Position numbers and translations under genes: made by a program. Of a stretch of 64,000 nt of DNA, positions 1 through 8,914 are shown piece by piece. Every line of letters begins with the position of its first letter. Within the stretch, counting starts at the first letter, position 1. Source of the DNA: Prolixibacter sp. NT017 (GTDB lineage Bacteria; Bacteroidota; Bacteroidia; Bacteroidales; Prolixibacteraceae); assembly GCF_009617875.1 (NCBI RefSeq), contig NZ_BLAV01000001.1:62001-126000 (forward strand). The letters are read 5' to 3'. The notes beneath the pieces are model-generated. The model did no database searches and was not told where the DNA came from. It saw only the letters and a list, made by a program, of their open reading frames with translations.

Positions 1-1
1 A

Positions 2-778
2 GGTATCGATTACGTGGCTGGCGGTGCCCGTTACAATACCAGTTACATTCAGGGAGTTGGTCTGGGTTCCATCACCGATTCATTGACTGCGCTTCGAACA
101 CATGTTTTTGAGAAAAAGGATATTGCCATTGAGCAGTTGGTGGAAGCAATGAGACGTAACTTCGAGGGATACGAAGATTTGCGCTACCGTTTACTTTATG
201 AAACGCCGAAGTTCGGGAATGATGACGATGCGGCAGACGAACAGGCCATGCAGGTGTTCGAACGATTCTTTGAAACAGTTGACGGTAAACCCAATACCCG
301 TGGAGGCGTTCATCGAATTAATTTGTTGCCCACCACCAGTCATGTGTACTTTGGAAGTGTGATGGGAGCGATGCCGGATGGGAGACAAGCCGGATTGCCC
401 CTTTCTGAGGGAATATCGCCGGTACAGGGAGCTGATATTCATGGTCCGACAGCTGTGGTGAAATCGGTGGCAAAAATTGATCATCTGCGAACGGGAGGTA
501 CATTGCTGAACCAGAAGTTCTCGCCCGATTTCTTCGCTGATGAAACCGCTATCGCGAAGGTTGCCGCGTTGGTTCGTGCTTATTTCCGTCTCGACGGTCA
601 TCACATACAATTCAACGTGGTGTCAGCAGGCACGCTACGTAAAGCACAGGAAACTCCGGAAGACTACCGTGATTTGATTGTTCGGGTAGCCGGATACAGC
701 GATTATTTCAACGACCTGGGAAAAGATCTGCAGGATGAAATTATCCGCCGGACAGAACATTCGGAAGTGGTCGGTTAG
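2..778 (+). CDS. hypD: Glycyl radical enzyme, C-terminal part; probable trans-4-hydroxy-L-proline dehydratase (5' end outside window)
   Basis: The reading frame is open from base 2, so the gene begins upstream; the GTG at 14 is internal. The visible 258 residues are the C-terminal part of a pyruvate-formate-lyase-like barrel. They end in the glycyl radical loop RVAGYSDYF near the C terminus, whose glycine is oxidised by a partner radical-SAM activase. The segment GGARYNTSYIQGVG is close to what I recall of trans-4-hydroxyproline dehydratases, which make pyrroline-5-carboxylate from hydroxyproline anaerobically. The next gene on the same strand is a trans-3-hydroxyproline dehydratase, which supports a hydroxyproline role. 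The active-site Cys region and the activase gene are outside the window. A propanediol or choline lyase relative is less likely but not excluded. Confidence 0.75.
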   Translation, partial: GIDYVAGGARYNTSYIQGVGLGSITDSLTALRTHVFEKKDIAIEQLVEAMRRNFEGYEDLRYRLLYETPKFGNDDDAADEQAMQVFERFFETVDGKPNTRGGVHRINLLPTTSHVYFGSVMGAMPDGRQAGLPLSEGISPVQGADIHGPTAVVKSVAKIDHLRTGGTLLNQKFSPDFFADETAIAKVAALVRAYFRLDGHHIQFNVVSAGTLRKAQETPEDYRDLIVRVAGYSDYFNDLGKDLQDEIIRRTEHSEVVG

Positions 779-893
779 TTTTTTTGGGGAAGAAAATTTC
801 GTCTCCCTTTGTGACAATTTGATTGCAAACTTCACGTTAGCATTGTATCTTTCGACATCTTGCATGTGATACTGACTACTTATTGTTTACCGG

Positions 894-1934
894 ATGAATG
901 AAGGGCTGAGTAACGTGCGGTGGCAGCCGCCTGAGAACTGGTTGCAGGTCGATACCATTGATATGCATACAGGAGGAGAACCTTTGCGAATTATTGTCGA
1001 TGGGCTTCCTGAAATTCCCGGACAAACCGTCCTGGAAAAACGTCGTTATTTCCGAAAACATTTGGATCATATCCGGAAGGCCTTGATGTGGGAACCACGC
1101 GGGCATGCCGATATGTACGGAGCTGTTTTGACGGCCCCGGTAACGCCTGACGGTCATTTCGGTGTATTCTTTATGCACAACGAAGGATATTCCACCATGT
1201 GCGGCCATGCTATTATTGCGTTGGTGAAATTTGCCCTCGAAACCGGTTTGGTTCAGTATCCGAAAGACGGGTTGATTCGCATCGATGCACCGCCCGGACG
1301 GATTGACGCCTTCGCGGAAATGAAGGGCAACACAGTCGTGAAATCATCGTTTCACAACGTTCCATCGTTTGTCTTGCTGCAGGATAAAACATTGGATGTT
1401 CCGGGTTTAGGTAATATCCGGTTCGATGTGGCTTACGGCGGAACATTTTATGCATTTGTCGATGCCAATGAGATTGGCCTGGAGTTGGTACCGCAGCAAA
1501 TTAGCCGGATAATTGATCTCGGCAGAAAGATAAAAAAAGCGGTGGTCCGGAATTTTGACATTCTCCATCCGTTTGAGGCAGATCTCAGCTTTTTGTACGG
1601 AACCATATTCACGGGGAAACCGAAAGATGGAAAACATCACAGCCGGAATGTTTGCGTTTTTGCCAATGGCGAAGTCGATCGTTCGGCTACCGGTTCAGGC
1701 GTGAGCGCCCGGGCAGCACTTCATGCCGTGAAAGATGGTTTGGAAACGGGAAAAAAGCTGGTTATCGAAAGCTTGATTGATACAACGATGGATGTGGAAA
1801 TAGCGGATATCACTTCGTTCGGGCCTTATTCTGCCGTTATTCCCAAAGTAGCCGGAACAGCATTTTTTACAGGACAGCATCGCTTTTTGATTGATCCGGA
1901 TGACCCGTTGAAAGAAGGATTTTTAATTAGATAA
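894..1934 (+). CDS. Proline racemase-family trans-3-hydroxy-L-proline dehydratase
   Basis: This 346-residue protein belongs to the proline racemase/hydroxyproline epimerase fold. The first catalytic position keeps its cysteine (C103 in TMCGHA). The second, a cysteine in racemases and epimerases, is threonine here (T266 in DRSATGSG). A Cys/Thr pair is the known hallmark of trans-3-hydroxy-L-proline dehydratases such as human L3HYPDH, which convert the substrate to pyrroline-2-carboxylate. It lies 115 bp downstream of the HypD-like gene on the same strand. Together they would cover both hydroxyproline isomers found in collagen. Annotation pipelines often mislabel such proteins proline racemase; the missing second cysteine argues against that. 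Confidence 0.85.
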   Translation: MNEGLSNVRWQPPENWLQVDTIDMHTGGEPLRIIVDGLPEIPGQTVLEKRRYFRKHLDHIRKALMWEPRGHADMYGAVLTAPVTPDGHFGVFFMHNEGYSTMCGHAIIALVKFALETGLVQYPKDGLIRIDAPPGRIDAFAEMKGNTVVKSSFHNVPSFVLLQDKTLDVPGLGNIRFDVAYGGTFYAFVDANEIGLELVPQQISRIIDLGRKIKKAVVRNFDILHPFEADLSFLYGTIFTGKPKDGKHHSRNVCVFANGEVDRSATGSGVSARAALHAVKDGLETGKKLVIESLIDTTMDVEIADITSFGPYSAVIPKVAGTAFFTGQHRFLIDPDDPLKEGFLIR

Positions 1935-1964
1935 ACAGGTTTCTAACCTCCCAATTTGGTTGAT

Positions 1965-3266
1965 ATGATTCGTTTACGTTCGCTCTTACTTCTCAGTTTA
2001 CTGCTCGTTTTTCAGGCGGTACAGGCACAAACATTAACACTCGAACAACGACTGAAAGCGCTTCCCGATGTCTATTCGGTGAAGCCGATGGAGAGCAATG
2101 AGTTCTTCAAGCAAGCGTGGGTGGTTATGGTGGCGCAGCCACTCGATCACCAGCATCCCGATAAAGGCTTTTTTACGCAACGAGTGATTGTATCTCATCT
2201 CGGTTACGATAAGCCGGTGGTTTTTATCACGGAAGGCTATGCCGGCGATTATGCTGCCACTCCAAAGTATTTAAACGAACTGAGTTTGGTCCTCGATGCC
2301 AACCAGATTTTTGTGGAGCACAGGTTTTTCGGTCAGTCGGTTCCCGATTCGATTGATACCAAATGGAAATACCTTACGGTAGAAAATGCTGCAGCCGACG
2401 ATCATCACCTGGTGCAGATGTTCAAAAAGATTTATCATGAAAAATGGATAAGTACCGGAATTAGTAAAGGCGGTGAGACGTGTTTGTATCATCGGGCACT
2501 TTACCCGAAAGATGTTGATATTTCGGTTCCTTATGTGGCTCCGTTGAACTTCTCCCGGGAAGAGCGCCGTGAGCCGGCTTTTATCGAGCACATCACGGGA
2601 ACGAAAGAAGGACGGGAGAAAGTCGCGGCTTTCCAGCGCCAGGTACTGGAGCGGCGGGACCAGTTGTTTCCCATGTTCCAGACACTTTGTGATGAGAAAA
2701 AATATACGTTCCGAATTCCCTTGGAGGCAGTTTATGATTACTGCGTACTGGAATACTCGTTTTCGTTCTGGCAATGGGGACACGACATTGATGAAATTCC
2801 CGCTCCGGATGCTCCTGACCAGGAAATTTTCGATCACTTTGTTCAGGTTAGCTCACCCGAATATTTCAGCATGGAAGGCAGCAAAGGATTTCTTCCTTTC
2901 TTCGTGCAGGCTGCGCGTCAGTTAGGATATTATGCATATGATATGAAGCCTTTTGCCGATTTGATGACTATCAAAAGCACGGAAGGTTATCTTAGCCGGA
3001 TTTGGTTGCCCAAAGAGGCTCGGTTTCCGTTTTCATCGGCAATGAGTGAGAAGGTAGATAAATATCTTCGCTCCGACGCAAAACATGTCTTGCTGATTTA
3101 CGGCGGCTGGGATCCATGGTCGGCTTCGGCTGCTGAAGCAGGGAAAAACAAGGGCGTGATGAAAATCGTGAAACCGGAAGGCAGTCACCGTACCCGCATC
3201 ATGAATTTGCCTGACAATTTGCGTCAGCAAGCCATCGATACCCTGAAAGTTTGGTTGAGCGAATAG
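1965..3266 (+). CDS. Exported serine peptidase, S28/S37 (PS-10-like) family
   Basis: A 433-residue protein with a clear signal peptide ending near QAVQA, so probably periplasmic. I place the start at ATG 1965, because an upstream in-frame TTG at 1956 would only add three residues. The alpha/beta-hydrolase catalytic set is visible: nucleophile S167 in GISKGG, acid D383 in GGWDPW, and base H408 in EGSHRT. The overall pattern fits the PS-10/S37 tripeptidyl aminopeptidase group, relatives of prolyl-specific S28 peptidases. Release of N-terminal tripeptides from collagen-like peptides would suit the two upstream hydroxyproline dehydratases, but that link is inferred from position. The stop codon lies 3 bp from the convergent AGCS symporter gene. 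Confidence 0.75.
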   Translation: MIRLRSLLLLSLLLVFQAVQAQTLTLEQRLKALPDVYSVKPMESNEFFKQAWVVMVAQPLDHQHPDKGFFTQRVIVSHLGYDKPVVFITEGYAGDYAATPKYLNELSLVLDANQIFVEHRFFGQSVPDSIDTKWKYLTVENAAADDHHLVQMFKKIYHEKWISTGISKGGETCLYHRALYPKDVDISVPYVAPLNFSREERREPAFIEHITGTKEGREKVAAFQRQVLERRDQLFPMFQTLCDEKKYTFRIPLEAVYDYCVLEYSFSFWQWGHDIDEIPAPDAPDQEIFDHFVQVSSPEYFSMEGSKGFLPFFVQAARQLGYYAYDMKPFADLMTIKSTEGYLSRIWLPKEARFPFSSAMSEKVDKYLRSDAKHVLLIYGGWDPWSASAAEAGKNKGVMKIVKPEGSHRTRIMNLPDNLRQQAIDTLKVWLSE

Positions 3267-3269
3267 TTG

Positions 3270-4634
3270 CTAAGCCGTTTCTTCCTTTAAGCGGGCGAAA
3301 TAACGCTTGGCTTCTTTCATCACTTTCGGCGAAAGCAAAAGGGCAGACACCATCGTGGGAATAGCCATTAGCGCGAACGCTCCGTCAATGAGACTAATGA
3401 TAACGGTCAAAGTGGAAGTAGCCCCGACCAGGATGGAAGCAGTGTAAATCACGTGATAGACTTTTACCCAACGCGTACCGAACAGATAAGTGACGCATTT
3501 TCCTCCGTAATACGGGAACGCAAACAGACTGGTGATTGCAAAAATCAGGATGCTGACAATCAGTATATAGGGGCCATAAACCGGAATCCCTTTCTCGAAC
3601 GCTTCAGCGGTTAGCGTAATTCCGTTCACATCGGGGTGTTGCCACATTCCGGTTACGATAATGGTTAGCGCTGTCAGACTACAAACCACTATGGTATCGA
3701 TAATTGGTCCAAGCATAGCTACGAGGCCTTCCCTCACAGGTTCGCTCGTTTTGGCGGCTCCGTGAGCCAGCGGTGCCGTTCCCAGTCCGGCTTCGTTGGA
3801 GAATGCGGCCCGTCGCACACCGGTTATCAAAACAGCTCCCATCGCTCCTCCGGCAACAGCTTTCCCCGAAAAGGCATCGGAAATGATTAGTTGAAAGCCG
3901 GACAGAATATTCCCCGGATGACTGAAAAGAATGTAGAAAACGGCGACCAGATAGACAACCACCATGAGTGGCACCAACCGGCCCGCTGCCCGTCCGATTC
4001 GTTTGACACCACCAATAACAACCAGCGCTACAATTCCGGCAATAACCAATCCTGTACCGAGGTTGGTGAGGAATCCGGTTTTCACGCCATTGGGAATCAA
4101 AATGACATCGCGGATAACCTGGGTTAGCTGGTTCGTCTGGAACAAAGGACTTACCCCAATCAGGCAAACCACACTGTAAAACACGGCGAGCGGTTTCCAA
4201 TTTTTTCCCAAACCTTCCGTAATAAAATACATGGGGCCTCCCTGTATTTGTCCCCGGTCATCCCGGCCACGGTACATAATCGCCAGCGTATTGGTGAAAA
4301 ACTTGGTGGCGACGCCAATCAGGGCGGAAACCCACATCCAGAAAATAGCGCCCGGTCCTCCGGTAACGATGGCCACCGCCACACCACTAATATTTCCCAT
4401 TCCAATGGTGGATGCAAGTGCCGTAGACAAGGCCTGATAGTGGTTTAATTGTCCCGGTTCGTCGGGGTTATCGTAGCGCCCTGTCAAAATGTTGACAGCA
4501 TGACGCAGATAACGAAAAGGGATAAAACGTGAATAGATGAGAAACCAGCTTCCACCGCCGAGTAAAAGAATGAGCAGAGGTGTGCCCCAGGCAATGTTGC
4601 TGAATTTGATGATGAATTGTCCGATATTTTCCAA
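3270..4634 (-). CDS. Amino acid:sodium symporter, AGCS family
   Basis: A 454-residue integral inner-membrane protein with about eleven hydrophobic segments. It carries both family signatures: TIGMGNISG at residues 76-84 and SNEAGLGTAP at 279-288. AGCS carriers take up alanine or glycine with sodium. The gene is convergent with the exported peptidase and divergent from the thioredoxin gene. Uptake of small amino acids released from glycine- and alanine-rich proteins such as collagen is a reasonable inference, but substrate choice cannot be read from sequence. Confidence 0.93.
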   Translation of the reverse strand: MENIGQFIIKFSNIAWGTPLLILLLGGGSWFLIYSRFIPFRYLRHAVNILTGRYDNPDEPGQLNHYQALSTALASTIGMGNISGVAVAIVTGGPGAIFWMWVSALIGVATKFFTNTLAIMYRGRDDRGQIQGGPMYFITEGLGKNWKPLAVFYSVVCLIGVSPLFQTNQLTQVIRDVILIPNGVKTGFLTNLGTGLVIAGIVALVVIGGVKRIGRAAGRLVPLMVVVYLVAVFYILFSHPGNILSGFQLIISDAFSGKAVAGGAMGAVLITGVRRAAFSNEAGLGTAPLAHGAAKTSEPVREGLVAMLGPIIDTIVVCSLTALTIIVTGMWQHPDVNGITLTAEAFEKGIPVYGPYILIVSILIFAITSLFAFPYYGGKCVTYLFGTRWVKVYHVIYTASILVGATSTLTVIISLIDGAFALMAIPTMVSALLLSPKVMKEAKRYFARLKEETA

Positions 4635-4766
4635 AGGAAGTGGTTGATTTGGTTCAGGATCAAAGATAGGAATTTCGGGGAATGGCCAAAATTCAAGGTA
4701 ATGCAGCAGTGGCTTGTGTGAAGGAAGTCACTTTCCCGGATACGGAAAATTCGTTATTTTACCCTC

Positions 4767-5363
4767 ATGAAGAAGTATCTGAAAAGACAGTGGGAGCAGT
4801 TTAAGAAGCAATCGCTCCTGGGAAAAATATTCGATGTTGTTATCCTGGTGATTCTGATTGGACTGGTATTTCCGCCTACGCGGAAGCCGGTAGCATCGTT
4901 GCTGATTCGCACCACGCTGATGGCGCCGGGGAAAGATGACCACAGCATCAAGTTAACGAATGAAGATTACCAGTTCGGACTATATGACCTGAATGGTAGG
5001 GAACACAGTTTTGCTGAGTTTAAAGGCAAACCGGTGTTTTTTAATCAATGGGCAACCTGGTGTCCTCCGTGTGTGGCGGAATTGCCCACCATCCAGAAGT
5101 TATACGACGATTATGGAGATAAAGTGGCTTTCGTTATAGCTACGCATGAGTCTCCGGCTAAAGTCAAACAGTTTATCAGCGATAATGGCTATACCTTTCC
5201 GGTATATATCGTTCCCGGGCAGGTTCCGGGCGTCTTCCAGACACGTAGTATTCCGGCGTCGTATATTATATCGCCCGATGATAAATTGGTGTTACGGAAA
5301 AAAGGAGCCGCCGATTGGAACAGTTCAAGGGTAAGGAAAATGTTTGACGATATGATTCAATAG
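4767..5363 (+). CDS. Membrane-anchored thioredoxin-like (TlpA/ResA-type) protein
   Basis: A 198-residue protein with one N-terminal transmembrane segment (about residues 21-37) and a thioredoxin domain facing the periplasm. The redox motif is WCPPC at residues 98-102, and the cis-proline loop is the SIPASYI segment. Such proteins reduce disulfides in exported proteins or during cytochrome c maturation. It is transcribed alone, divergent from the symporter, and is followed by a strong hairpin terminator. Nothing nearby names its partner. Confidence 0.88.
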   Translation: MKKYLKRQWEQFKKQSLLGKIFDVVILVILIGLVFPPTRKPVASLLIRTTLMAPGKDDHSIKLTNEDYQFGLYDLNGREHSFAEFKGKPVFFNQWATWCPPCVAELPTIQKLYDDYGDKVAFVIATHESPAKVKQFISDNGYTFPVYIVPGQVPGVFQTRSIPASYIISPDDKLVLRKKGAADWNSSRVRKMFDDMIQ

Positions 5364-5403
5364 GCATGTTTTTGATTTGAATGATATTTTAATGCCATAA
5401 CAG

Positions 5404-5443
5404 AACAGGCTGCCCCGGTTATCCGGAAAGCAGCCTGTTTTTA
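5404..5443 (+). terminator. Intrinsic terminator after thioredoxin gene
   Basis: A perfect 10-bp inverted repeat, AACAGGCTGC (5404-5413) and GCAGCCTGTT (5430-5439), is followed by a T-rich run. It lies 40 bp after the thioredoxin stop and just before the end of the convergent GH2 gene, so it may stop transcription from both sides. Confidence 0.85.
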
Positions 5444-5464
5444 TTTTACCTTTTTCGAGAGCTG

Positions 5465-7291
5465 TTATTTGTTCTTCTCTTCCATCTTTTTATAGAATTT
5501 CTGAAGGACGAAGAAGGCTTTCTTCTTGGTGCCGTTTTGGCCAATCAGACCTTTACGGTTCCATCCGTCCTGAATAACCGGTAGCACACGTTTTGGTGAG
5601 CGGAAATCACACAAAATCCACGGAGTGACACCCCGGAACTGTGGTATTTTCATCAACATGGGAAGTGTATGTTTGTAGATACTTTCCTGGTACTCTTCCG
5701 ACCAGCGGGTGAGCGAGTCGCCGTGCAATCCCTGCAATGCGCCACCTCCGAATTCACTAATCATTACCGGCTTGTTGTATTTGATGATCCAGTTGATGCT
5801 GTCGCATTTTTGAGGCAGACCGTCATACCAGCCTACATATTCGTTGAAGTTGACAACGTCGACATATTGAGCGAAAGGATCCTCCACAATTCGGTCGTAC
5901 GGATTGCTGTCCCCGTGAACTTCCAGAGCTGCGGATATTAACCGGGTATTATCCATGCTTCGGGCATGTTGCACCAGCTTGTGCAGGAAGTTGGTTCGTG
6001 CATCGCTGACCGGCGTTTCGTTGGCCATCGACCAGAAAATAACGGAAGCCCGGTTTTTGTCGCGTGTAATTAAATCAGTTAGTTGGTGTTCAGCGTTTTT
6101 ATATGTGTCCGGATTGTTCCAGTCAATGGTCCAGTACACCGGATTTTCTTCCCAAACGAGAATGCCCATCTTATCGGCCAGCCGGATCATATTTTCAGCA
6201 TGTGGATAGTGTGCCAGACGAACATAGTTACAGCCGAGTTCTTTCGCCCAGTTGAGTAACGTTTGTGCATCCGATTCGGAATAGGCTCTTCCTCCTCTCA
6301 TGGGCATCTCCTCATGAATGGAAATCCCTCGAAGGAAAATTGATTTTCCGTTGAGCAGGATATCCGTTCCTTTGGTTTCGATGCTTCGGAAACCGATGGG
6401 CTCGGAAACACTTTGACCTGCATTGGAAACAGTAACTTTATAGAGTTTTGGGTTCTTCGGTGACCAGAGCTCCGCTTTCTTCAACTGAAAATCAACTGCA
6501 GCTTTCCCGTTTTCGTCGGTCGTGAAGGTTTTATTGATTTTCAGTTCGGGGATGCTGACCTGAACCGTTTGATTGGCAGCATTCGGACCGTTTAGCTGCA
6601 CATAGCCAGCCACATTTTTTTGAGAACCTTTTTTGAGCTGAATGTAGTAATCGGAAATAAAGGTTTGCGGAACTTCAACCACGTCTACATCGCGGGTAAT
6701 GCCGCCATAGTTCCACCAGTCGGTGTTCAGGGTGGGAACGCCTTCTTTGTGACGCTTGTTATCGACTTTAAGTACCAGCGAGTTCTTTCCGTCCTTTTTC
6801 AGCAAATCAGTGATTTCGTAATTGAACGGAGTGAAGCCACCAATGTGCTTGCCTAATTTCTTCCCGTTGAGGTAAACATCGGATTCGTAATTGACTGCTC
6901 CGAAATGAATGAAGACGCGGTCGTTGGGATTACTCTTCTTGTAGTCGAACAGCCGGCGATACCAGATAGAACCTTCATAGTAAAGCAATTTCTCATCCTG
7001 TGAATTCCAGTCGCCCGGAACCCAAAGGGTCGGACTTTTGTCGAAATTATATTCTATTAGCTGTGTTTTATTCGTTTGCTGTTGGTCGAGAAAAAAACCT
7101 CCGGTTGGATGCGGATTCGCATCGTAAGGTTTGTAGCGATAATCGTAATATCCGGTCTCGTACGGATCGATGATGTAATGCCATTTCCCATTAAGGGTAA
7201 ATGTGTTGCGGCCGGGGATATTGGTGATGACAGTTTGAGCGTGTACCTGTCCGACCCAAATCAGGCAAAGCAGCAATGTTAACTTTTTCAT
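5465..7291 (-). CDS. Exported glycoside hydrolase family 2, probable beta-glucuronidase
   Basis: A 608-residue secreted enzyme with a signal peptide ending at VHAQ. Order: sugar-binding jelly roll (about 25-205), immunoglobulin-like sandwich (about 210-305), then a TIM barrel. The acid/base is E425 in SMANET and the nucleophile E513 in ISEFGG. Two features point to beta-glucuronidase rather than beta-galactosidase: the NFNEYVGWY loop near 481-489, and the N-x-K motif (N578, K580 in WNRKG), which contacts the uronate carboxylate in characterised enzymes. It is monocistronic, divergent from the DUF819 gene, and is not joined to the main PUL. It likely removes terminal glucuronic acid from imported oligosaccharides in the periplasm. 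Confidence 0.88.
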   Translation of the reverse strand: MKKLTLLLCLIWVGQVHAQTVITNIPGRNTFTLNGKWHYIIDPYETGYYDYRYKPYDANPHPTGGFFLDQQQTNKTQLIEYNFDKSPTLWVPGDWNSQDEKLLYYEGSIWYRRLFDYKKSNPNDRVFIHFGAVNYESDVYLNGKKLGKHIGGFTPFNYEITDLLKKDGKNSLVLKVDNKRHKEGVPTLNTDWWNYGGITRDVDVVEVPQTFISDYYIQLKKGSQKNVAGYVQLNGPNAANQTVQVSIPELKINKTFTTDENGKAAVDFQLKKAELWSPKNPKLYKVTVSNAGQSVSEPIGFRSIETKGTDILLNGKSIFLRGISIHEEMPMRGGRAYSESDAQTLLNWAKELGCNYVRLAHYPHAENMIRLADKMGILVWEENPVYWTIDWNNPDTYKNAEHQLTDLITRDKNRASVIFWSMANETPVSDARTNFLHKLVQHARSMDNTRLISAALEVHGDSNPYDRIVEDPFAQYVDVVNFNEYVGWYDGLPQKCDSINWIIKYNKPVMISEFGGGALQGLHGDSLTRWSEEYQESIYKHTLPMLMKIPQFRGVTPWILCDFRSPKRVLPVIQDGWNRKGLIGQNGTKKKAFFVLQKFYKKMEEKNK

Positions 7292-7544
7292 AGTGTGAAT
7301 ATTATTGGTTTACTTCGAGTTTCGTCGAGAATTCTATTTAGCAAAAAACAGTGCCCGTTTGCGTTACCGGTAAAACTAATTGTTTTTTGAGAAAGAACAT
7401 AGAAAACCGGCAAGCCAAGTGAGGAATTTAAATGAACTCTTTGGCAGGAAGTATTTTCCTCGTTAGATTTTTATGATCCAATAAACCGAAACGTCACTTG
7501 AAGGGTTTACGAAAAGAAATTCTTTAGAATCGTTCTATTAAAAG

Positions 7545-7552
7545 TATATTTG
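7545..7552 (+). promoter_or_regulatory. Promoter -7 element (TATATTTG) for the DUF819 gene
   Basis: TATATTTG matches the Bacteroidota -7 consensus TAnnTTTG and lies 28 nt before the ATG of the downstream gene. I see no clean TTG at the -33 position, so the call rests on the -7 element and its location. Confidence 0.5.
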
Positions 7553-7580
7553 CTCTCTTGTAATCTAAAACTGATAAATT

Positions 7581-8747
7581 ATGTCGTTAATAGCCCCCGG
7601 AGATCATCTGGTTTTATTTTCCCTTATAACCGGGGCTGCAGCCTTAGGGATGTGGTCGGAACATAAAAAGTGGTTTGGTAAAGTTTCCGGAATTCTGGTT
7701 ACTGTTTTGCTGATGTCTCTCTTGTCGATGTTAAATGTCGTTCCGCCGGCATCGAGTACGAGAGTGCACGTACCTGTTTACGACCTGATCTTTACTTATT
7801 TTGTGCCGATTTCCATCCCGATGATGCTGATGGGATCGAACATCATGCGTACCATTCGCGAAGGCGGTAAGTTATTGATTGCTTACATTATTGGAGCCAT
7901 TGGCGTGGTGTTGGGGAGCTTTTTAGCTTTCTCGTTAATCCATTTGGGGCCGGACTCCGGAAAAATGGCCGGTGTCATCGCCTCGACGCTGATTGGCGGA
8001 AGTATGAACTTCGTTGCTACCGGAGAAGCTCTGCAAATCACTACCCATCCGCTGTTCTCTGCGACCATCGCTGTTGATAACTTTGCAGCCAGCCTGTTTA
8101 TTCTTTTGCTTTTTATGCTTCCCGGGATTAAGTTCCTGGCGCGCTTTTTTGCCAAGCCCAAAGCTGAAAACAAGATAGAGGCAGTAGTACAGGAGCACGA
8201 AAAGTCCCAACCCATTACCATGGAGCGCATGGGACTGACGCTGGTCATTGCAGTCGCTATTGCGGCATCAGGTGCCTGGTTAGGCGATTGGCTGCAATCG
8301 GTTCTTCACACGCAAATGGATTTGAGTATTCTCATTATTACGCTCATTTCGGTGCTGGTAGCGAATCTCTTTCCCAAACGTCTCAAACCGCTCGAAGATA
8401 CTGCCTTTTCGGTGGGACTGTGGATGATGTACATCTTTCTGGCTGCCATTGGTGCAGCAACCAACATGGCTGACATTTTGCACATCGGTCCGGCCATACT
8501 CGGATTTTACCTCATTATCCTGTTCTTCCACCTCATCTTTTTGGTGGCACTGGCAAAAATTTTCAAGCTCGATATCTATGAAGTCATGATATCATCAGCT
8601 GCTAACGTGATGGGGCCGTCTGTAGCCGCACCGATGGCTGCTTCGCTCGGACAAAAGAAATTAATTACCCCGGGGATTCTCGTGGGGATTCTTGGTTATG
8701 TTATCGGGACTTTTATCGGAGTTTCCATTGCATTAGCTTTGAGCTAA
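7581..8747 (+). CDS. DUF819 family multispanning membrane protein
   Basis: A 388-residue inner-membrane protein with about ten to eleven hydrophobic segments and a charged cytoplasmic loop near residues 190-215. The conserved stretches IGGSMNFVATGEAL and ANVMGPSVAAPMA match the DUF819 (YjcL-like) family, thought to be a transporter class with gluconate/sodium-carrier-like topology. The substrate is unknown. It is divergent from the beta-glucuronidase gene and shares its 289-bp upstream region, which hints at shared control but does not prove it. Confidence 0.85.
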   Translation: MSLIAPGDHLVLFSLITGAAALGMWSEHKKWFGKVSGILVTVLLMSLLSMLNVVPPASSTRVHVPVYDLIFTYFVPISIPMMLMGSNIMRTIREGGKLLIAYIIGAIGVVLGSFLAFSLIHLGPDSGKMAGVIASTLIGGSMNFVATGEALQITTHPLFSATIAVDNFAASLFILLLFMLPGIKFLARFFAKPKAENKIEAVVQEHEKSQPITMERMGLTLVIAVAIAASGAWLGDWLQSVLHTQMDLSILIITLISVLVANLFPKRLKPLEDTAFSVGLWMMYIFLAAIGAATNMADILHIGPAILGFYLIILFFHLIFLVALAKIFKLDIYEVMISSAANVMGPSVAAPMAASLGQKKLITPGILVGILGYVIGTFIGVSIALALS

Positions 8748-8765
8748 AGTGAAAGCACCTAAATT

Positions 8766-8910
8766 GGTTGTATGAAACTCAAATGAGGGAAGATTTTCAG
8801 TATTTTTCACCCCATCCCTAAAGGGTGAATACTGAAAAATCAAGTTTTCCCTTTAGGGAGTCAGGGTAAAGAAACTTGGTTTTTCTAATTTGGGATAGTT
8901 TCATACAACC
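8766..8910. repeat. 145-bp MITE-like nested palindrome
   Basis: Terminal inverted repeats of 14 bp are perfect: GGTTGTATGAAACT (8766-8779) and AGTTTCATACAACC (8897-8910). Inside is a second imperfect hairpin of about 19 bp (8792-8812 with 8823-8841) and a pair of short mirror motifs, CCCTAAAGGG and CCCTTTAGGG. No protein is encoded. The layout, tucked between two convergent genes, fits a non-autonomous miniature inverted-repeat element. It could also act as a two-way terminator. A target-site duplication is not obvious. Confidence 0.65.
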
Positions 8911-8914
8911 GGCC

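Noticed and set aside
14..16. GTG at 14 as the start of the first gene
   Set aside because: The frame is open to the window edge and the residues before it match the same protein family, so the gene is truncated by the window.
191..610. 139-residue antisense ORF in the HypD-like gene
   Set aside because: It is antisense to a clear glycyl radical enzyme and has no recognisable protein features.
3679..4200. 173-residue minus-strand ORF
   Set aside because: It lies wholly within the AGCS gene in another frame and has no family features.
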